64,000 nucleotides of DNA from Rhodospirillales bacterium (GCA_020638365.1 JACKIQ010000002.1:186001-250000), one strand, 5' to 3'. Shown: positions 33,231 to 44,054, counted from the first letter of the stretch. Numbers and translations are program-made. Notes: generated from the letters alone by a model not told the origin.

Positions 33231-33713
33231 ATGAAAAACAGACAACTCATCGGCTTCATCGCCGTTCTTACTCTATTGCTGACCGCCCTCATAACCGGAC
33301 AGCCTGAACAACAGGCAGCACCGGCTGCTCAAAATCATAGGAATTTCAGTAGTGGAGCCGCCACAAAAACCAGTGGGAGCGGCGCGGTAAAATTATCTGA
33401 ACAACGCATAAACCATATCCTCTACGGTGATAAAACAGGCGGCGGCCATAAACACGGCATGAACAAGCCCTGCAAAAGCGAATTCCCAGCCGATTGGAAT
33501 GACAGGAAAATCATCGACACAATTAACAAAATTGCGGCCAACGACAATACGAATTGGAAGACGCAGGATAACGGCTACCTCGTCACAGATACAAAAATAG
33601 AAAACCTGAAAATCCGTGTAGTGATGAATCCTGAAAAACCCGAAATCATCACCGCCTACCCGACGAACGTCCCGCGCAACCCCTGCCGCGCTGCAAACGA
33701 CAATAACCCTTAA
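33231..33713 (+). CDS. secreted bacterial EndoU-type nuclease domain protein
   Basis: A 160-residue protein with an N-terminal hydrophobic segment (residues 6-22) that is a signal peptide or anchor, a Gln/Ala/Ser-rich linker, and a C-terminal EndoU_bacteria-like domain (about residues 56-148). Domain motifs: RINHILYGDKTGGGHKHG with His62, His73 and His75, the conserved EFPADWN, and ITAYPTN near residue 141. Bacterial EndoU domains are RNases usually found at the tips of CDI or polymorphic toxins; here the domain is alone. Two Cys (81, 152) could bond in the periplasm. No immunity gene is adjacent. Family call is mine from motif memory. Confidence 0.75.
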   Translation: MKNRQLIGFIAVLTLLLTALITGQPEQQAAPAAQNHRNFSSGAATKTSGSGAVKLSEQRINHILYGDKTGGGHKHGMNKPCKSEFPADWNDRKIIDTINKIAANDNTNWKTQDNGYLVTDTKIENLKIRVVMNPEKPEIITAYPTNVPRNPCRAANDNNP

Positions 33714-34730
33714 ACCTGCACGGGCGCCCAGAGAACCTGCGAAATATGCTCTGCCCCGGTGGCAAGCATGACCAGCCGATCCACGCCCAACGCAATCCCC
33801 GCTGATTCCGGTAACCCGTAATCCAACGCACGCAAGAACGACTCATCCGCCGGATAGGTTTCGTTGTAGAGCTTGTTCTTGAGCGCCATCTCCGCCGCAA
33901 ACCGCTCGCGCTGCTCCTGCGCGTCCGTCAACTCGCTGAACGCATTGGCCAGTTCCACCCCGCACACATAGAGCTCAAACCGTTCCGCAAAACGTGGATC
34001 CTCCGGCTTCCGACGCGAAAGAGAAGCCAACGACGCCGGATAATCGTAGAGGATCGCAGGCACGTCCCGCCCCAAAACGGCTCAATCTTTTCCGCCATCG
34101 CGGCAAAGAACAAATCATCCCAACGATCACCCTCCGCAACGCGAACGCCAATGCTACGCACCGCATGCGCAAAGCCTTCCGTATCCTCAAGATGCGCAGC
34201 CAGATCAATTCCCGCATATTCGGAAAAAGCTTCACAGACACTGATCCGCCGCCAATCCGCAAACGGGCTGCACTCCACTTCTATGAGAAAAAGCTTGAAC
34301 ATCCAAAACCTCAGCCACCCTGCGCAACAGACCCTCGCAATCGGTCATCAGGGCTCGGTAATCCGCCCCGCCCGCCCGGTACCATTCCAGCATGGTAAAT
34401 TCCGGGCTGTGCAGGCGCGATCCCTCTCCGTTCCGGAACACCGGGCACATCTGGTAAAGCTTCTCCACCCCCGCCGTCATCAGTTTTTTCATATCGAACT
34501 CCGGGCTGGTCTGAAGGTATAGCCGCGCCGCAGGCTGCAAATCCGGCCCCTAAGAACTGTCTCGAAAGCATGGATATGCGTATCCATAACCGGGCAGACC
34601 TGTAAAACCGGAGTCTGCACCTCAATAAACCCGTCAGAATCGAAATAATCGCGGATTGCCCTCACAATCCGGGCGCGCTTCTCAAGAAACGGCCGCTTTT
34701 CAGCAAATTTCTGCGGTGCCACCAATCCAT
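33710..34730 (-). pseudogene. epmA: EF-P lysine lysyltransferase EpmA, frameshifted
   Basis: All parts of an EpmA/GenX (class II LysRS-like) protein can be read in order on the minus strand: N-terminus KFAEKRPFLEKRARI, then YLQTSPEFDMKKLMTAG, CPVFRNGEGSRLHSPEFTML, AFSEYAGIDLAAHLEDTE, and a C-terminus with DYPASLASL and GIALGVDRLVMLATG. But the frame changes near 34718, 34548, 34290 and 34075. At the last three positions adding or removing one base in a G or T run restores the reading frame with a family-like sequence (for example EPFLGRDVP). Intact catalytic motifs argue for sequencing error or very recent inactivation. Confidence 0.85.
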
Positions 34731-34867
34731 ATCAGCCTGCCGAAACCTCAAAAACACTTGCATTAGGCCGGAATTAACGCTAAAAAGCCGCTTCATTCAA
34801 GATGAAAAGCGCTCCGTGCGCCTTGAAAACGACCACAAAACAAAGATTTAAAAATGGGACGCCGGAC

Positions 34868-35105
34868 ATGAAAGCCGATATTCACCCCGATTACCACGAA
34901 ATCACGGTTGTTATGACCGATGGCACCGAATACAAAACCCGTAGCACCTACGGCAAGCCCGGCGAAGTGCTGAAACTCGACGTTGACCCTTGACCCACCC
35001 GCATGGCAGGGCGGCACCTCGAAGGTTATCGAGAAAGGTCAGCTCGACAAGTTCGAAAACCGTTTCGGTAGCTTCCTGACCTCAGCAGGTAAGAAAAAGA
35101 ACTAA
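34868..35105 (+). pseudogene. rpmE: 50S ribosomal protein L31, frameshifted
   Basis: The ATG at 34868 opens MKADIHPDYHEITVVMTDG and a recognisable L31 up to KLDVDP, then an in-frame TGA at 34991. The next frame then gives AWQGGTSKVIEKGQLDKFEN and RFGSFLTSAGKKKN to TAA at 35103. Restoring one T near 34990 and one G near 35001 joins both halves as DPLTHPAW, matching L31. A ribosomal protein gene is unlikely to be truly dead, so assembly error is the simpler reading; this cannot be settled here. Confidence 0.85.
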
Positions 35106-35140
35106 GCGTTCTGTAAGTTTTTTTGATATCTAAACAAAAC

Positions 35141-35166
35141 AAGGCCGCGTTTATAGCGGCCTTTTG
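35141..35166 (+). terminator. Rho-independent terminator of rpmE, probably bidirectional
   Basis: Stem AAGGCCGC/GCGGCCTT with a 7-base loop, followed by TTTT on the plus strand; the minus strand also has a T-rich tail. It lies between convergent rpmE and valS. Confidence 0.8.
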
Positions 35167-35213
35167 CTTGTGGGAATAGATTTGCTGGTGGAAACAGGTC
35201 ATCACACCCATCC

Positions 35214-37969
35214 TTAGCCAAGCTGGTCGCGTGCGCCTGTGAGTTTCCCCGCTTGCTGTCAAGCTCGGCCCTGCGGCTGCGTTGCTCGTCCACGATCTCC
35301 GCCGGAGCGTTCGCAACGAACTTCTCGTTCCCCAGTTGCTTGTCGATCTTGGCGATTTCCGCTTCGGCTTTTTGAATTTCGCGCTCGATATTGGATTTTT
35401 CTTTCTCAATGTCGATAAAACCCGCAACCGGCAGGATCAGCATCGTATCGTCAACAACCGTCTGCAGGATTCCGCCCTTGGGAGCCGCGCTGACAACCTC
35501 AATCGTTTCGATCCGCGCCAGCCTGAAAACAATCTCCTCATAAGCTTTAAAACGCCTCCGTACAGCTTCTGCGGGATCCTTGACCAGTAAGGGAATCTTA
35601 GCGGCATCGGGAACGCCCCGGTCCTTACGCACACTGCGAATTTCGCTGATCGTCCGCATCAGCCACCCCATATCGGCATCGGCTTCTGGCCAGGCGGACA
35701 GTTTATACTCCGGCCAATCGGAATTGATCAGGCGCTCCCCCTCTGTCCCCATTGCCGTAGCTGCAAAAATCTCCTCTGTAATAAACGGCATGAACGGGTT
35801 GAGCAGGATAAGAATTTGATGCAAAACCCACGCGGTCGTCTGACGGATTTCCTGCGTATGCGGTCCGTTCTCCTGCAAAAGCGGCTTGGTAAACTCCAGA
35901 TACCAATCGCAGAACGTATAAACAAAACGGTAAATCGCCTCGGCCGAGTCGTTAAAGCGATACTCGGCAAGAGCCTTGTCAATCCCGGCCTGCGCCTTCG
36001 CGACTTCGCCGATGATCCACTGATTGGGAATAAAGGCCGCCTGCGCCGGATCAAACCCGTCGTGATTAAGACAGCCATTCATCTCGCAATAACGCGTAGC
36101 GTTCCAGATCTTGGTCGCAAAACTGCGATACCCGGCAATCCGTTCTTCGGACAGGCGGATATCCCGCCCCTGCGCGGCCATAGCGGTCAGCGTAAAACGC
36201 AAGGCGTCCGCCCCGTACTTCCCGGTAATCTCCAGCGGGTCCATGACGTTCCCCTTGGATTTGGACATCTTCTGCCCCTTTTCGTCCCGGACCAGCGCAT
36301 GGACGTAAACCGTGCGGAACGGCACATCGCCCATGAAGTGCAGTCCCATCATCATCATCCGCGCCACCCAGAAGAAGATGATATCGAACCCGGTAACCAG
36401 AACATCGGTAGGATAATAACGGCCAAGCTCCGGAGTCTTTTCCGGCCAGCCCAGCGTCGAAAACGGCCACAGCGCAGAAGAAAACCACGTATCAAGAACA
36501 TCCTCGTCGCGCCTAATTCTCACTAAATTAACTATACCGCCTTCAGATTCTACAAGTTTTTCTGAACCATCGGTGACCTCAACAGCAACACTCCTATCAC
36601 TGTGCTTATTATAATATTCCCTAGCTTGCTCTAATGCCTCTTCTTCTGTTTCAGCTACAAAAACCTTAGCATTATAAAACTTGCCATCATCTGGAATGTC
36701 ATTACTCAATAACGGCCCGTACCACGCCGGAATCTGATGCCCCCACCAGAGCTGGCGCGAGATACACCACGGCTGGATATTCCGCATCCATTGGTAATAA
36801 GTGTTCGCCCAGTTCTCGGGCACGAAGACGGTCTTCCCCTCCTCCACCGCCTTGATCGCGGGCTTGGCGAGTTCAGCGGCATTCACATACCACTGGTCGG
36901 TCAGAAACGGTTCGATGATCGTGCCCGAGCGATCCCCGTAAGGCATGGCATGAACGATATTCTCCACTTCCGCCAGCGCACCCATCTCCTCAAGCTCGGC
37001 CAAAATCCGTTTTCGTGCCTCAAACCGATCCATACCCCTGTATTCTTCAGGAGCATTCTCGTTCAGGCTCCCATGTTGGTCGAACACGCTGATCATCGGC
37101 AGGTCATGCCGCTTGCCGACCTCAAAATCGTTGAAATCATGCGCGGGCGTAATCTTCACGGCTCCGCTTCCCTTTTCCGGGTTGGCGTATTCGTCCGCGA
37201 TGATCGGAATCAACCGCCCGACAATCGGCAAAACGACAAACTTGCCGACCAGATGCTTATAGCGCTCGTCATCGGGATGCACCGCCACCGCCGTATCCCC
37301 AAGCATGGTTTCGGGGCGCGTCGTGGCCACGGTGATGGTTTCCGCCTTATCTCCCTCGACCGGATAGCGAAGATGCCACATATGCCCCTTCTGCTCGCGT
37401 TCTTCGACCTCAAGATCGGAAATCGCCGTCAAAAGCTTGGTATCCCAGTTCACAAGCCGCTTGTCACGGTAGATCAATCCCTCTTTATAAAGCTGCACAA
37501 AAACCTTAAGAACGGCCTGCGACAAGCCCTCATCCATCGTGAACCGCTCGCGCGACCAGTCCGGCGTAGTGCCCAGAGCCCGCATCTGCCGCACGATAGT
37601 TCCCCCGGATTCTTCCTTCCAGTCCCAGACATGCTGCAGGAACATCTCCCGCCCCATATCCCTCCGCAGAGGCAGGCCCTCCTCCTGCAACTTGCGCTCG
37701 ACCACCATCTGCGTAGCGATCCCCGCATGGTCCGTCCCCGGCTGCCAGAGCGCATCGCGCCCCCGCATCCGGTTATAGCGGATCAAAACGTCCTGAAGGG
37801 TTCCGTTCAGGGCATGCCCCATATGCAGCGAGCCCGTGACGTTCGGCGGCGGCATCATAATGCAGTAGGGCTGGGCGTTACTTTGCGGATTGCAGGAAAA
37901 AACCCCGGACGCTTCCCATTCTTCGTAATGGCGCCCCTCGATATGTTCGGGATCGAATGTTTTATCCAT
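35214..37969 (-). CDS. valS: valyl-tRNA synthetase (3' end frameshifted)
   Basis: Charges tRNA-Val; class I synthetase of about 917 residues with the HIGH-type motif in PPPNVTGSLHMGHALN and KMSKS in GQKMSKSKGN, plus a C-terminal coiled coil (IEKEKSNIEREIQKAEAEI). Translated as given it runs on to 35102, but restoring one G in the CCCC run at 35247-35250 gives the normal ending KLTGARDQLG and a TAA at 35214, so I use that end. Between about 36515 and 36720 the DNA is visibly A+T-richer than its flanks. Downstream on the same strand, upstream in DNA terms, lies the PopZ-like gene. Confidence 0.93.
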
Positions 37970-38075
37970 AATCCTGCTGCCCTTATAGCTTGGGTATTAA
38001 AAAACCCCTGCGATCATAAGGGTTCTGAACAAGAGTGCAAGATACTACGGGATTATAAAAGCGAGTAAGATACGC

Positions 38076-38732
<657 letters not shown>

Positions 38733-38929
38733 GTACGGATGTAAAGTTAGGGAAGGGAATCACAATCCCGTCCAGTTTCCAATATTGTTAGCCCCTTGTC
38801 AAAGCTTCTGACAAAAACTTGTCCAGTTTTTATCAACAAATTTATAAGCAGAACGGTACACAGAGCTGTAAACGCAGGAAAAACGCAGAAAGACCCAAAA
38901 AAACCCTACTTGGAATGTAGCAAAAAAAC

Positions 38930-39595
38930 TCAGAAAGAAAAAGCGCCTGCAGGTTCGAATCCGGGCAAGTAAGGCACAGAAGCATCAAACAACCGGGTTA
39001 CGCTGGCATGCGTATCGCCGGTTTTCTCCACCAGCACAGCCTGCCCGAGAGAACCGCCGTCAGGATTAAGAACTGTCAGAAGGCGCCCACCCGAACCGAG
39101 CTGATCGGTCAACTCCCGCGGAATATGGCCGATAGCGCCGTTAATGAAAATCAGGCTGAACGGTGCATGCTCAGGCGTTCCGCGCGTCATCTCACGCTCG
39201 ATCGCCACCACGTTGCAGGACCCCAGCTTGTCCCAGAGCCGCGCGGCCTTATCAAGATAGCGCTTGTTATCATCCAGTGCCACTACCGTCGTCACGAGAG
39301 GCGAAAGAATGGCCGAGGAATACCCTGCTCCCACGCCGATATCCAGAACAACGTCATTAGGCTGTAGGCGCGCGGCCTGAAGCATCTTGGCATGAACCAT
39401 AGGTTCCAGCAGATGCCGACCCTTGCCCATGGGCAGGCTCTCGTCGACATAGGCCACGCCCCGCAACTTTTCAGGCAAAAAAAGCTCCCGCGGAACCGTT
39501 GAAAAGCTCTGAAGAATCCCCTCGGACACGACGCCCGCAGTATGGATCTGCCCGTCCACCATGTTTTCCCGTGCTTTTTGATAATCAAGGGCCAT
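38930..39595 (-). CDS. protein-L-isoaspartate O-methyltransferase family
   Basis: A 221-residue SAM-dependent methyltransferase with motifs MVDGQIHTAGV, VPRELFLPEKLRGVAY and the SAM-binding VVLDIGVGAGYSSAIL. Start ATG at 39595 gives the usual MALDYQKARENMVD. In this clade the N-terminus differs from E. coli Pcm and the gene may act in another context. The last 30 residues end in GFEPAGAFSF. It is monocistronic on the minus strand, and tRNA-Cys lies upstream on the other strand. Confidence 0.85.
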   Translation of the reverse strand: MALDYQKARENMVDGQIHTAGVVSEGILQSFSTVPRELFLPEKLRGVAYVDESLPMGKGRHLLEPMVHAKMLQAARLQPNDVVLDIGVGAGYSSAILSPLVTTVVALDDNKRYLDKAARLWDKLGSCNVVAIEREMTRGTPEHAPFSLIFINGAIGHIPRELTDQLGSGGRLLTVLNPDGGSLGQAVLVEKTGDTHASVTRLFDASVPYLPGFEPAGAFSF

Positions 39596-39817
39596 CGCCT
39601 TATAATACCCGTGTCTCGACAAAACATTGGAACGCCTTTTCAGGACGTTGGCAGGCGTTCCTGCCGCGTATGAAGAATTGATAACCCGCTTTGGGTCGAA
39701 TGACCAGCGCTTTTTTACCGAAAAGCAAAAGACGTAAAATCAGCGGCCAAAGACGTTCGGAAGAGTTGACACGCCCCCCGAAACTCCTCTACACATACCG
39801 CTTACACATTCCGGCCC

Positions 39818-39891
39818 GGCGCGGTGGCAGAGTGGCCATGCAGAGGACTGCAAATCCTTGTACGCCGGTTCGATTCCGGCCCGTGCCTCCA
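39818..39891 (+). tRNA. tRNA-Cys (GCA)
   Basis: A 74-base cloverleaf. The acceptor stem GGCGCGG pairs with CCGTGCC and the encoded 3' end is T-CCA. The anticodon loop CTGCAAA gives GCA, Cys. The T arm GGTTCGATTCC is standard. Confidence 0.97.
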
Positions 39892-40031
39892 GTTTCCCGT
39901 TTATTCCTATCTAAGACGTTTGCTATAAACCGCCCAATCTCAGGCATAAGCACACATCTCTTCCAATCAATCGAGACGCTATGTTATGATCGCGGAAAGA
40001 GGGTAAATATAAATACAACAACGAGGTTTGC

Positions 40032-41282
40032 ATGGCGGATTCGGAGTCTTTAGGGATTTCAACCTACGCGGATCAGGATATACAGGACCCGAACACCGCC
40101 CAGCTCGCCCAGCAGCCGTCTCTTGAGCCGGTTTTTCTTCCCGCAATAAATCTACCTTTCTCCGATGCCCCGCTACCCGAAGCAGCCGTCTCCCTCAGGC
40201 AAAATACGGATATTATCCTGCAGGGCATTCATGAACGTCTTAAGCTTCTGCAGCCCGGTCAGAAAATCGTGGTCAGCCTCGGCGAACTGCATGAAAACGG
40301 GCATCATGTCGCCCTTCAGACGAATGTGATCCACGAACTGGCGGAAAGCGGGATCAATGTCGCCCTCGCGCTGGAATGGCCCCCCAATAATATCGACCTG
40401 CATTCCGATGAAATCTTCAAGCCTGAAACCACCGACAAAGAGGGAATGAAAACCCTTCTGCAGGCCCCGTGGAATGCGGCTTTGCGCGACAGGCTCTCCG
40501 CCGACACTACACCGGTGCGCACAGGGAACGCACGGATCAGCCGGGCGCTGCTGCACCAGTATCTGGACAATAATAATATTCCGGTCTTCTGCACGGATGC
40601 GCCGCGCGACTGGGGACTATATCTGCAAAACAACCGCAGCCGACAGGATCTTCTGACCTCGGACCCGGACGTGTCCAGAGCGATCGAGGCCGCAGCCGAA
40701 ATACTCAGGGAGTTCGGATTTGTGCCCCAGACGGAGGGACCGATTGATTCACTTGGCCAGATGGGTATGCTGGCCCGGAATATGTACATGTTCGACCGCG
40801 CAGAAAACATTTTGCAGGACAATCCGGAAGTTCAGGTGCTGTTTATCGAGGCCGGACGCGCCCACGTAACCGGCAATCATGCGCTGATCCCTGAACGCAG
40901 CTGGTACGAACACAGTCTGAACGCGATATTTGCGCGTCGTTCACAGCATCTTTTCGTCGGTGCGCCGCTTTATAAATCCGAAAAGGACAAGCTGGACTCG
41001 ACCCCGGTGCAGGCTTTGACGGACCCGCACACGCTGCACCTGGAGTATACAGACGCAACAGGCTTCAGTTCGATCACCGACCAAACCGCCGATGAAAGAG
41101 AGGCGGTATTGATTGAAAGCCTCGCGCCATATTTCCCATACATAGAAGAAACCTTGGCCGGACAAACGCCAAAACAGCTGTTCGAAGCGCGTTCCGAAAC
41201 GCTGCGCCTGGCACTGCGTGATCTGCGCGACAATAACGGCCTTCTGCTCACTGCGCCGGAGAATGCTTTAACACCCCAATAA
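40032..41282 (+). CDS. ChaN/EreA-like superfamily protein of unknown function
   Basis: A 416-residue soluble protein, with ACGAGG before the ATG. About 90 residues in it has VVSLGELHENGHHVALQT, and near the end EAGRAHVTGNHALIPERS: the Gly-Glu-x-His and late His motifs recall the ChaN/EreA/Tiki-type superfamily (heme-binding or hydrolase/metalloprotease relatives). No signal peptide is seen, so a cytosolic location is likely. The first 40 residues are acidic and disordered. Substrate unknown; fold-level call only. It sits alone between tRNA-Cys and a Sel1 protein. Confidence 0.65.
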   Translation: MADSESLGISTYADQDIQDPNTAQLAQQPSLEPVFLPAINLPFSDAPLPEAAVSLRQNTDIILQGIHERLKLLQPGQKIVVSLGELHENGHHVALQTNVIHELAESGINVALALEWPPNNIDLHSDEIFKPETTDKEGMKTLLQAPWNAALRDRLSADTTPVRTGNARISRALLHQYLDNNNIPVFCTDAPRDWGLYLQNNRSRQDLLTSDPDVSRAIEAAAEILREFGFVPQTEGPIDSLGQMGMLARNMYMFDRAENILQDNPEVQVLFIEAGRAHVTGNHALIPERSWYEHSLNAIFARRSQHLFVGAPLYKSEKDKLDSTPVQALTDPHTLHLEYTDATGFSSITDQTADEREAVLIESLAPYFPYIEETLAGQTPKQLFEARSETLRLALRDLRDNNGLLLTAPENALTPQ

Positions 41283-41339
41283 CCCGTTGAAGTCCGGATA
41301 GGCTGATACTTTTCTGAAAAATCCCGAACGGTTCCGTCG

Positions 41340-41798
41340 TTACCGCTCCGGCACGGGCTTCCAATGCAGAACCCACTCCTCCGCCTCAAGCCGTTCTTCA
41401 CGGGTAAGCCTGAACTTCAACTCGTCCCGCAAAAGTCTGGCGCTTGGCACAACATCGCCCCTTGTCGCCAGGCTCAGCCACTTGTAGGCCTCGACATAAT
41501 TACGGGCCACCCCCTTCCCGTTCTTATACATTTTGCCGAGGTTAAACTGCGCCTGAACAAGCCCTTGCATCGCGGCACGCCTGTACCACCTGACGGCCAG
41601 CCCGTGGTTTTTTTTCACGCCTCGCCCCTCTTCATAAGCCAGCGCAAGATTATACTGCGCCTCCGCATACCCGGCATTCGCTTTCTTCATCACTTGCGCA
41701 AGGGAAGCGCCCGACTGCGCCATAACAGGGGAACTATAAAAAAAGACAATCGCACCCAGAGCGAAGGTGAAAACTGAATACACGGTCATACGGCGCAT
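41340..41798 (-). CDS. exported Sel1-repeat protein
   Basis: A 152-residue protein with a signal peptide (residues 1-27, ending SSPVMAQ) and two Sel1-like repeats: AQYNLALAYEEGRGVKKN and AQFNLGKMYKNGKGVARNY, followed by YVEAYKWLSLATRG. Sel1 repeats are helical protein-binding scaffolds; in bacteria they often work in the periplasm. Partner unknown. Upstream promoter lies in the 140-base gap to the desaturase. Confidence 0.85.
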   Translation of the reverse strand: MRRMTVYSVFTFALGAIVFFYSSPVMAQSGASLAQVMKKANAGYAEAQYNLALAYEEGRGVKKNHGLAVRWYRRAAMQGLVQAQFNLGKMYKNGKGVARNYVEAYKWLSLATRGDVVPSARLLRDELKFRLTREERLEAEEWVLHWKPVPER

Positions 41799-41939
41799 CT
41801 TCGGGCCTCCTTATGAACACCTCGTTTATCAGAACGCGCCCGCATCGCAAAAGGCAAGAAAAAACCAGTTTTTCTGCGAGGCTTTGAATGCAGGAAAAAC
41901 GCCGCCCCACCAAAAATTAACGAATGAAGAGCAGTTTTT

Positions 41940-43004
41940 TTATAAATCCCCGAACCGCACGAGCTTCTGCCGATCCTCATCCCAGAGCTTGAGGTGCAGG
42001 CATTTCAGACTGTCCAAAAAGCTCAGCCTGTTGATCTCCGCCAGTTCCGGCCGCGCATCCATGCACTCCTGAAGTTTGTAGTTAGGGATGCCCGGACAAA
42101 GATGATGAATATGGTGCAGACCGATACTGCCCGTAAACCATTGCAGAATCTTCGGAAGCTTGTAATACGAACTGCCCATCAGCGCGGATTCCTTGGCAGA
42201 CCAGTCCTCGTGATGCTGCCAGTAAGCATCCTCGAACTGGTGCTGGACATAAAACAGCCACCCGCCGATCCAGGTGGTCAGGACAAGAATAGGAAGGCAA
42301 AGCATCACCAGCGTCCAGAACCCCAGCACGTATCCCAAAGCACAGTAAAAAAGGAAAAGTGCCACATTCGTCATCATGATGCTGGCATAGATGGACTCCG
42401 CCGAAAGCGTCTTGTAGTTATCATAAAAATGCATCGGAACATTCACCGGAATCCTCTGCGCAAAAATAGTATAAAAAGGTGTCCCCAAAAAAATCAGAAT
42501 GACCGGATTACGGTAAATTCTGTAGGCCAGTTGCATCCGCTTGGTAAGCGCCTTGTACTCCCTGACGGTAATCGTGTCGATCCCGCCTATACTGCGCCGG
42601 TCAAGATCGCCAGAAGACGCATGATGGACATTATGCGCCCTGCGCCAGAAATCGTAAGGGGTCGCCGTTAAAAGGCTGAGCGCACGCCCCAGCCAGGTAT
42701 TGCCCGTCTTGGACACAAAAAATGAACCGTGCCCGCAATCATGCTGAATAATGAACAGCTTCGTCAACAGCCCGGCGGCGATCACGATAAAAGGCCAGCT
42801 TGCGGCATACGAGTAAGGCATTACAAAGTAAGCCAGACTGAAAGTCGCTAAAAACAGGATTAACGTCAATGTAAGCTGTAATAAACTGCGCCAATCGCTG
42901 GCACCGCTATACTGACGGCAATGCCGTTCAATGGATGAAGCACTCGACACAACTGCCTTATTCTCAGGTAAAGAGGAAGCAGTGGCGTTAGAAAGTAAGG
43001 TCAT
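41940..43004 (-). CDS. membrane fatty acid desaturase
   Basis: A 354-residue protein with four or more transmembrane helices and the three His boxes of the membrane desaturase family: HDCGHGSF near residue 95, HNVHHASSG near residue 130 and HHIHHLCPG near residue 295. These di-iron enzymes insert double bonds into acyl lipids; the electron donor is unknown. The first 40 residues are Ser-rich and soluble. Could also be a carotenoid or sphingolipid-type oxygenase of the same superfamily. Confidence 0.88.
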   Translation of the reverse strand: MTLLSNATASSLPENKAVVSSASSIERHCRQYSGASDWRSLLQLTLTLILFLATFSLAYFVMPYSYAASWPFIVIAAGLLTKLFIIQHDCGHGSFFVSKTGNTWLGRALSLLTATPYDFWRRAHNVHHASSGDLDRRSIGGIDTITVREYKALTKRMQLAYRIYRNPVILIFLGTPFYTIFAQRIPVNVPMHFYDNYKTLSAESIYASIMMTNVALFLFYCALGYVLGFWTLVMLCLPILVLTTWIGGWLFYVQHQFEDAYWQHHEDWSAKESALMGSSYYKLPKILQWFTGSIGLHHIHHLCPGIPNYKLQECMDARPELAEINRLSFLDSLKCLHLKLWDEDRQKLVRFGDL

Positions 43005-43141
43005 AAAAACATGTCCCCCATGGCCGTTTGTTCCGTGAACCTAGCACGTAAACGCAGCGACAAGAACTTCTTTTAGAGTTTATGCCAAATAAAAATGACA
43101 TCCGCCTGTTCATTCCCTGTGCGTCTTAATATAATCCCCCT

Positions 43142-44011
43142 ATGAAAAACACACCCGAACTCTGGCGGGAAAAAATCCCGCAACCCGGACCCGAAGACCA
43201 TAAATACGCCCGCGGCATGGTCACCCTGCTCGGCGGAATGGACATGACAGGCGCAACAAGGCTGGCCTCCGAAGCTGCCGCCCGCAGCGGCGCAGGACTG
43301 GTCACGATCATCAGCCCGACCTTTAATTACCGCAAGCGTCCTGAAGGCGTGGACCCGACCCTCGTCTACCGCGCCGGCGCTCCGCACATCATCGTCAGCG
43401 ACAACACCAGCCTTCTGGATTTCATGAAGCAGTCGGAATCAAAGGGCAACAACGTTTGCGTAATCGGCCCCGGCCTCGGCCTTGACGAGCCGAATATCAC
43501 GCGCACTCTTGTCCTGAGTATACTGGCCCGCAAAACGCCCGCAGTTCTGGACGCAGACGCCTTGACCGCTTTTCAGGGCAACCCGAAGGAATTGCTGGAC
43601 GCCCTGCACGAACAGTCTGTTATTACCCCGCATCAGGGAGAATTTACTCGGCTCTTCCCGGGTATCGGCACCAAAGGATCGGACGCCGCCACACGCGCAG
43701 CCCGTGAAATTTTCGGAACAATCGTCCTTAAGGGTTATAAAACCGCCATAGCAAAAGGAGAAAACTCTCCAGTGACCAACGAAAACGCACCGCCTCATCT
43801 GGCGACGGCAGGAACGGGAGACGTTCTTACCGGCTTGATTTCCGGCCTGATGGCACAGGGCATGAACGGTTTCGATGCCGCCTGCGCCGCCGTCTGGATT
43901 CACGGTCGCGCCGCGTCCCTGTTCGGTCCCGGCCTTGTCGCGAGCGACCTGCCGGACCTTGTCCCTCAGGTTATGCAAGAATTGCTTGGATTTACAAATC
44001 AATTAGGCTAA
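43142..44011 (+). CDS. nnrD: NAD(P)H-hydrate dehydratase (CARKD domain)
   Basis: Repairs hydrated NAD(P)H using ADP or ATP. The 289-residue ribokinase-like domain is shown by ASEAAARSGAGLVTI, VCVIGPGLGLDEPN, AVLDADALTAF, ITPHQGEFTRLFP and the active-site GTGDVLTGLISGLMAQGMN. It lacks the NnrE epimerase domain found in many fused YjeF proteins; a separate epimerase is not in this window. It is followed by tRNA-Leu. Confidence 0.92.
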   Translation: MKNTPELWREKIPQPGPEDHKYARGMVTLLGGMDMTGATRLASEAAARSGAGLVTIISPTFNYRKRPEGVDPTLVYRAGAPHIIVSDNTSLLDFMKQSESKGNNVCVIGPGLGLDEPNITRTLVLSILARKTPAVLDADALTAFQGNPKELLDALHEQSVITPHQGEFTRLFPGIGTKGSDAATRAAREIFGTIVLKGYKTAIAKGENSPVTNENAPPHLATAGTGDVLTGLISGLMAQGMNGFDAACAAVWIHGRAASLFGPGLVASDLPDLVPQVMQELLGFTNQLG

Positions 44012-44054
44012 AACCACGCTTCAACATACGCGAGAACCGCACGGCTCTCCAACT

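Noticed and set aside
34991..34993. In-frame TGA in rpmE as programmed frameshift or selenocysteine codon
   Set aside because: No such recoding is known for L31, and six other indels nearby point to base-level errors.
36737..38068. 443-codon plus-strand frame across valS
   Set aside because: Basic and His/Arg-rich antisense of a conserved synthetase; no motif.
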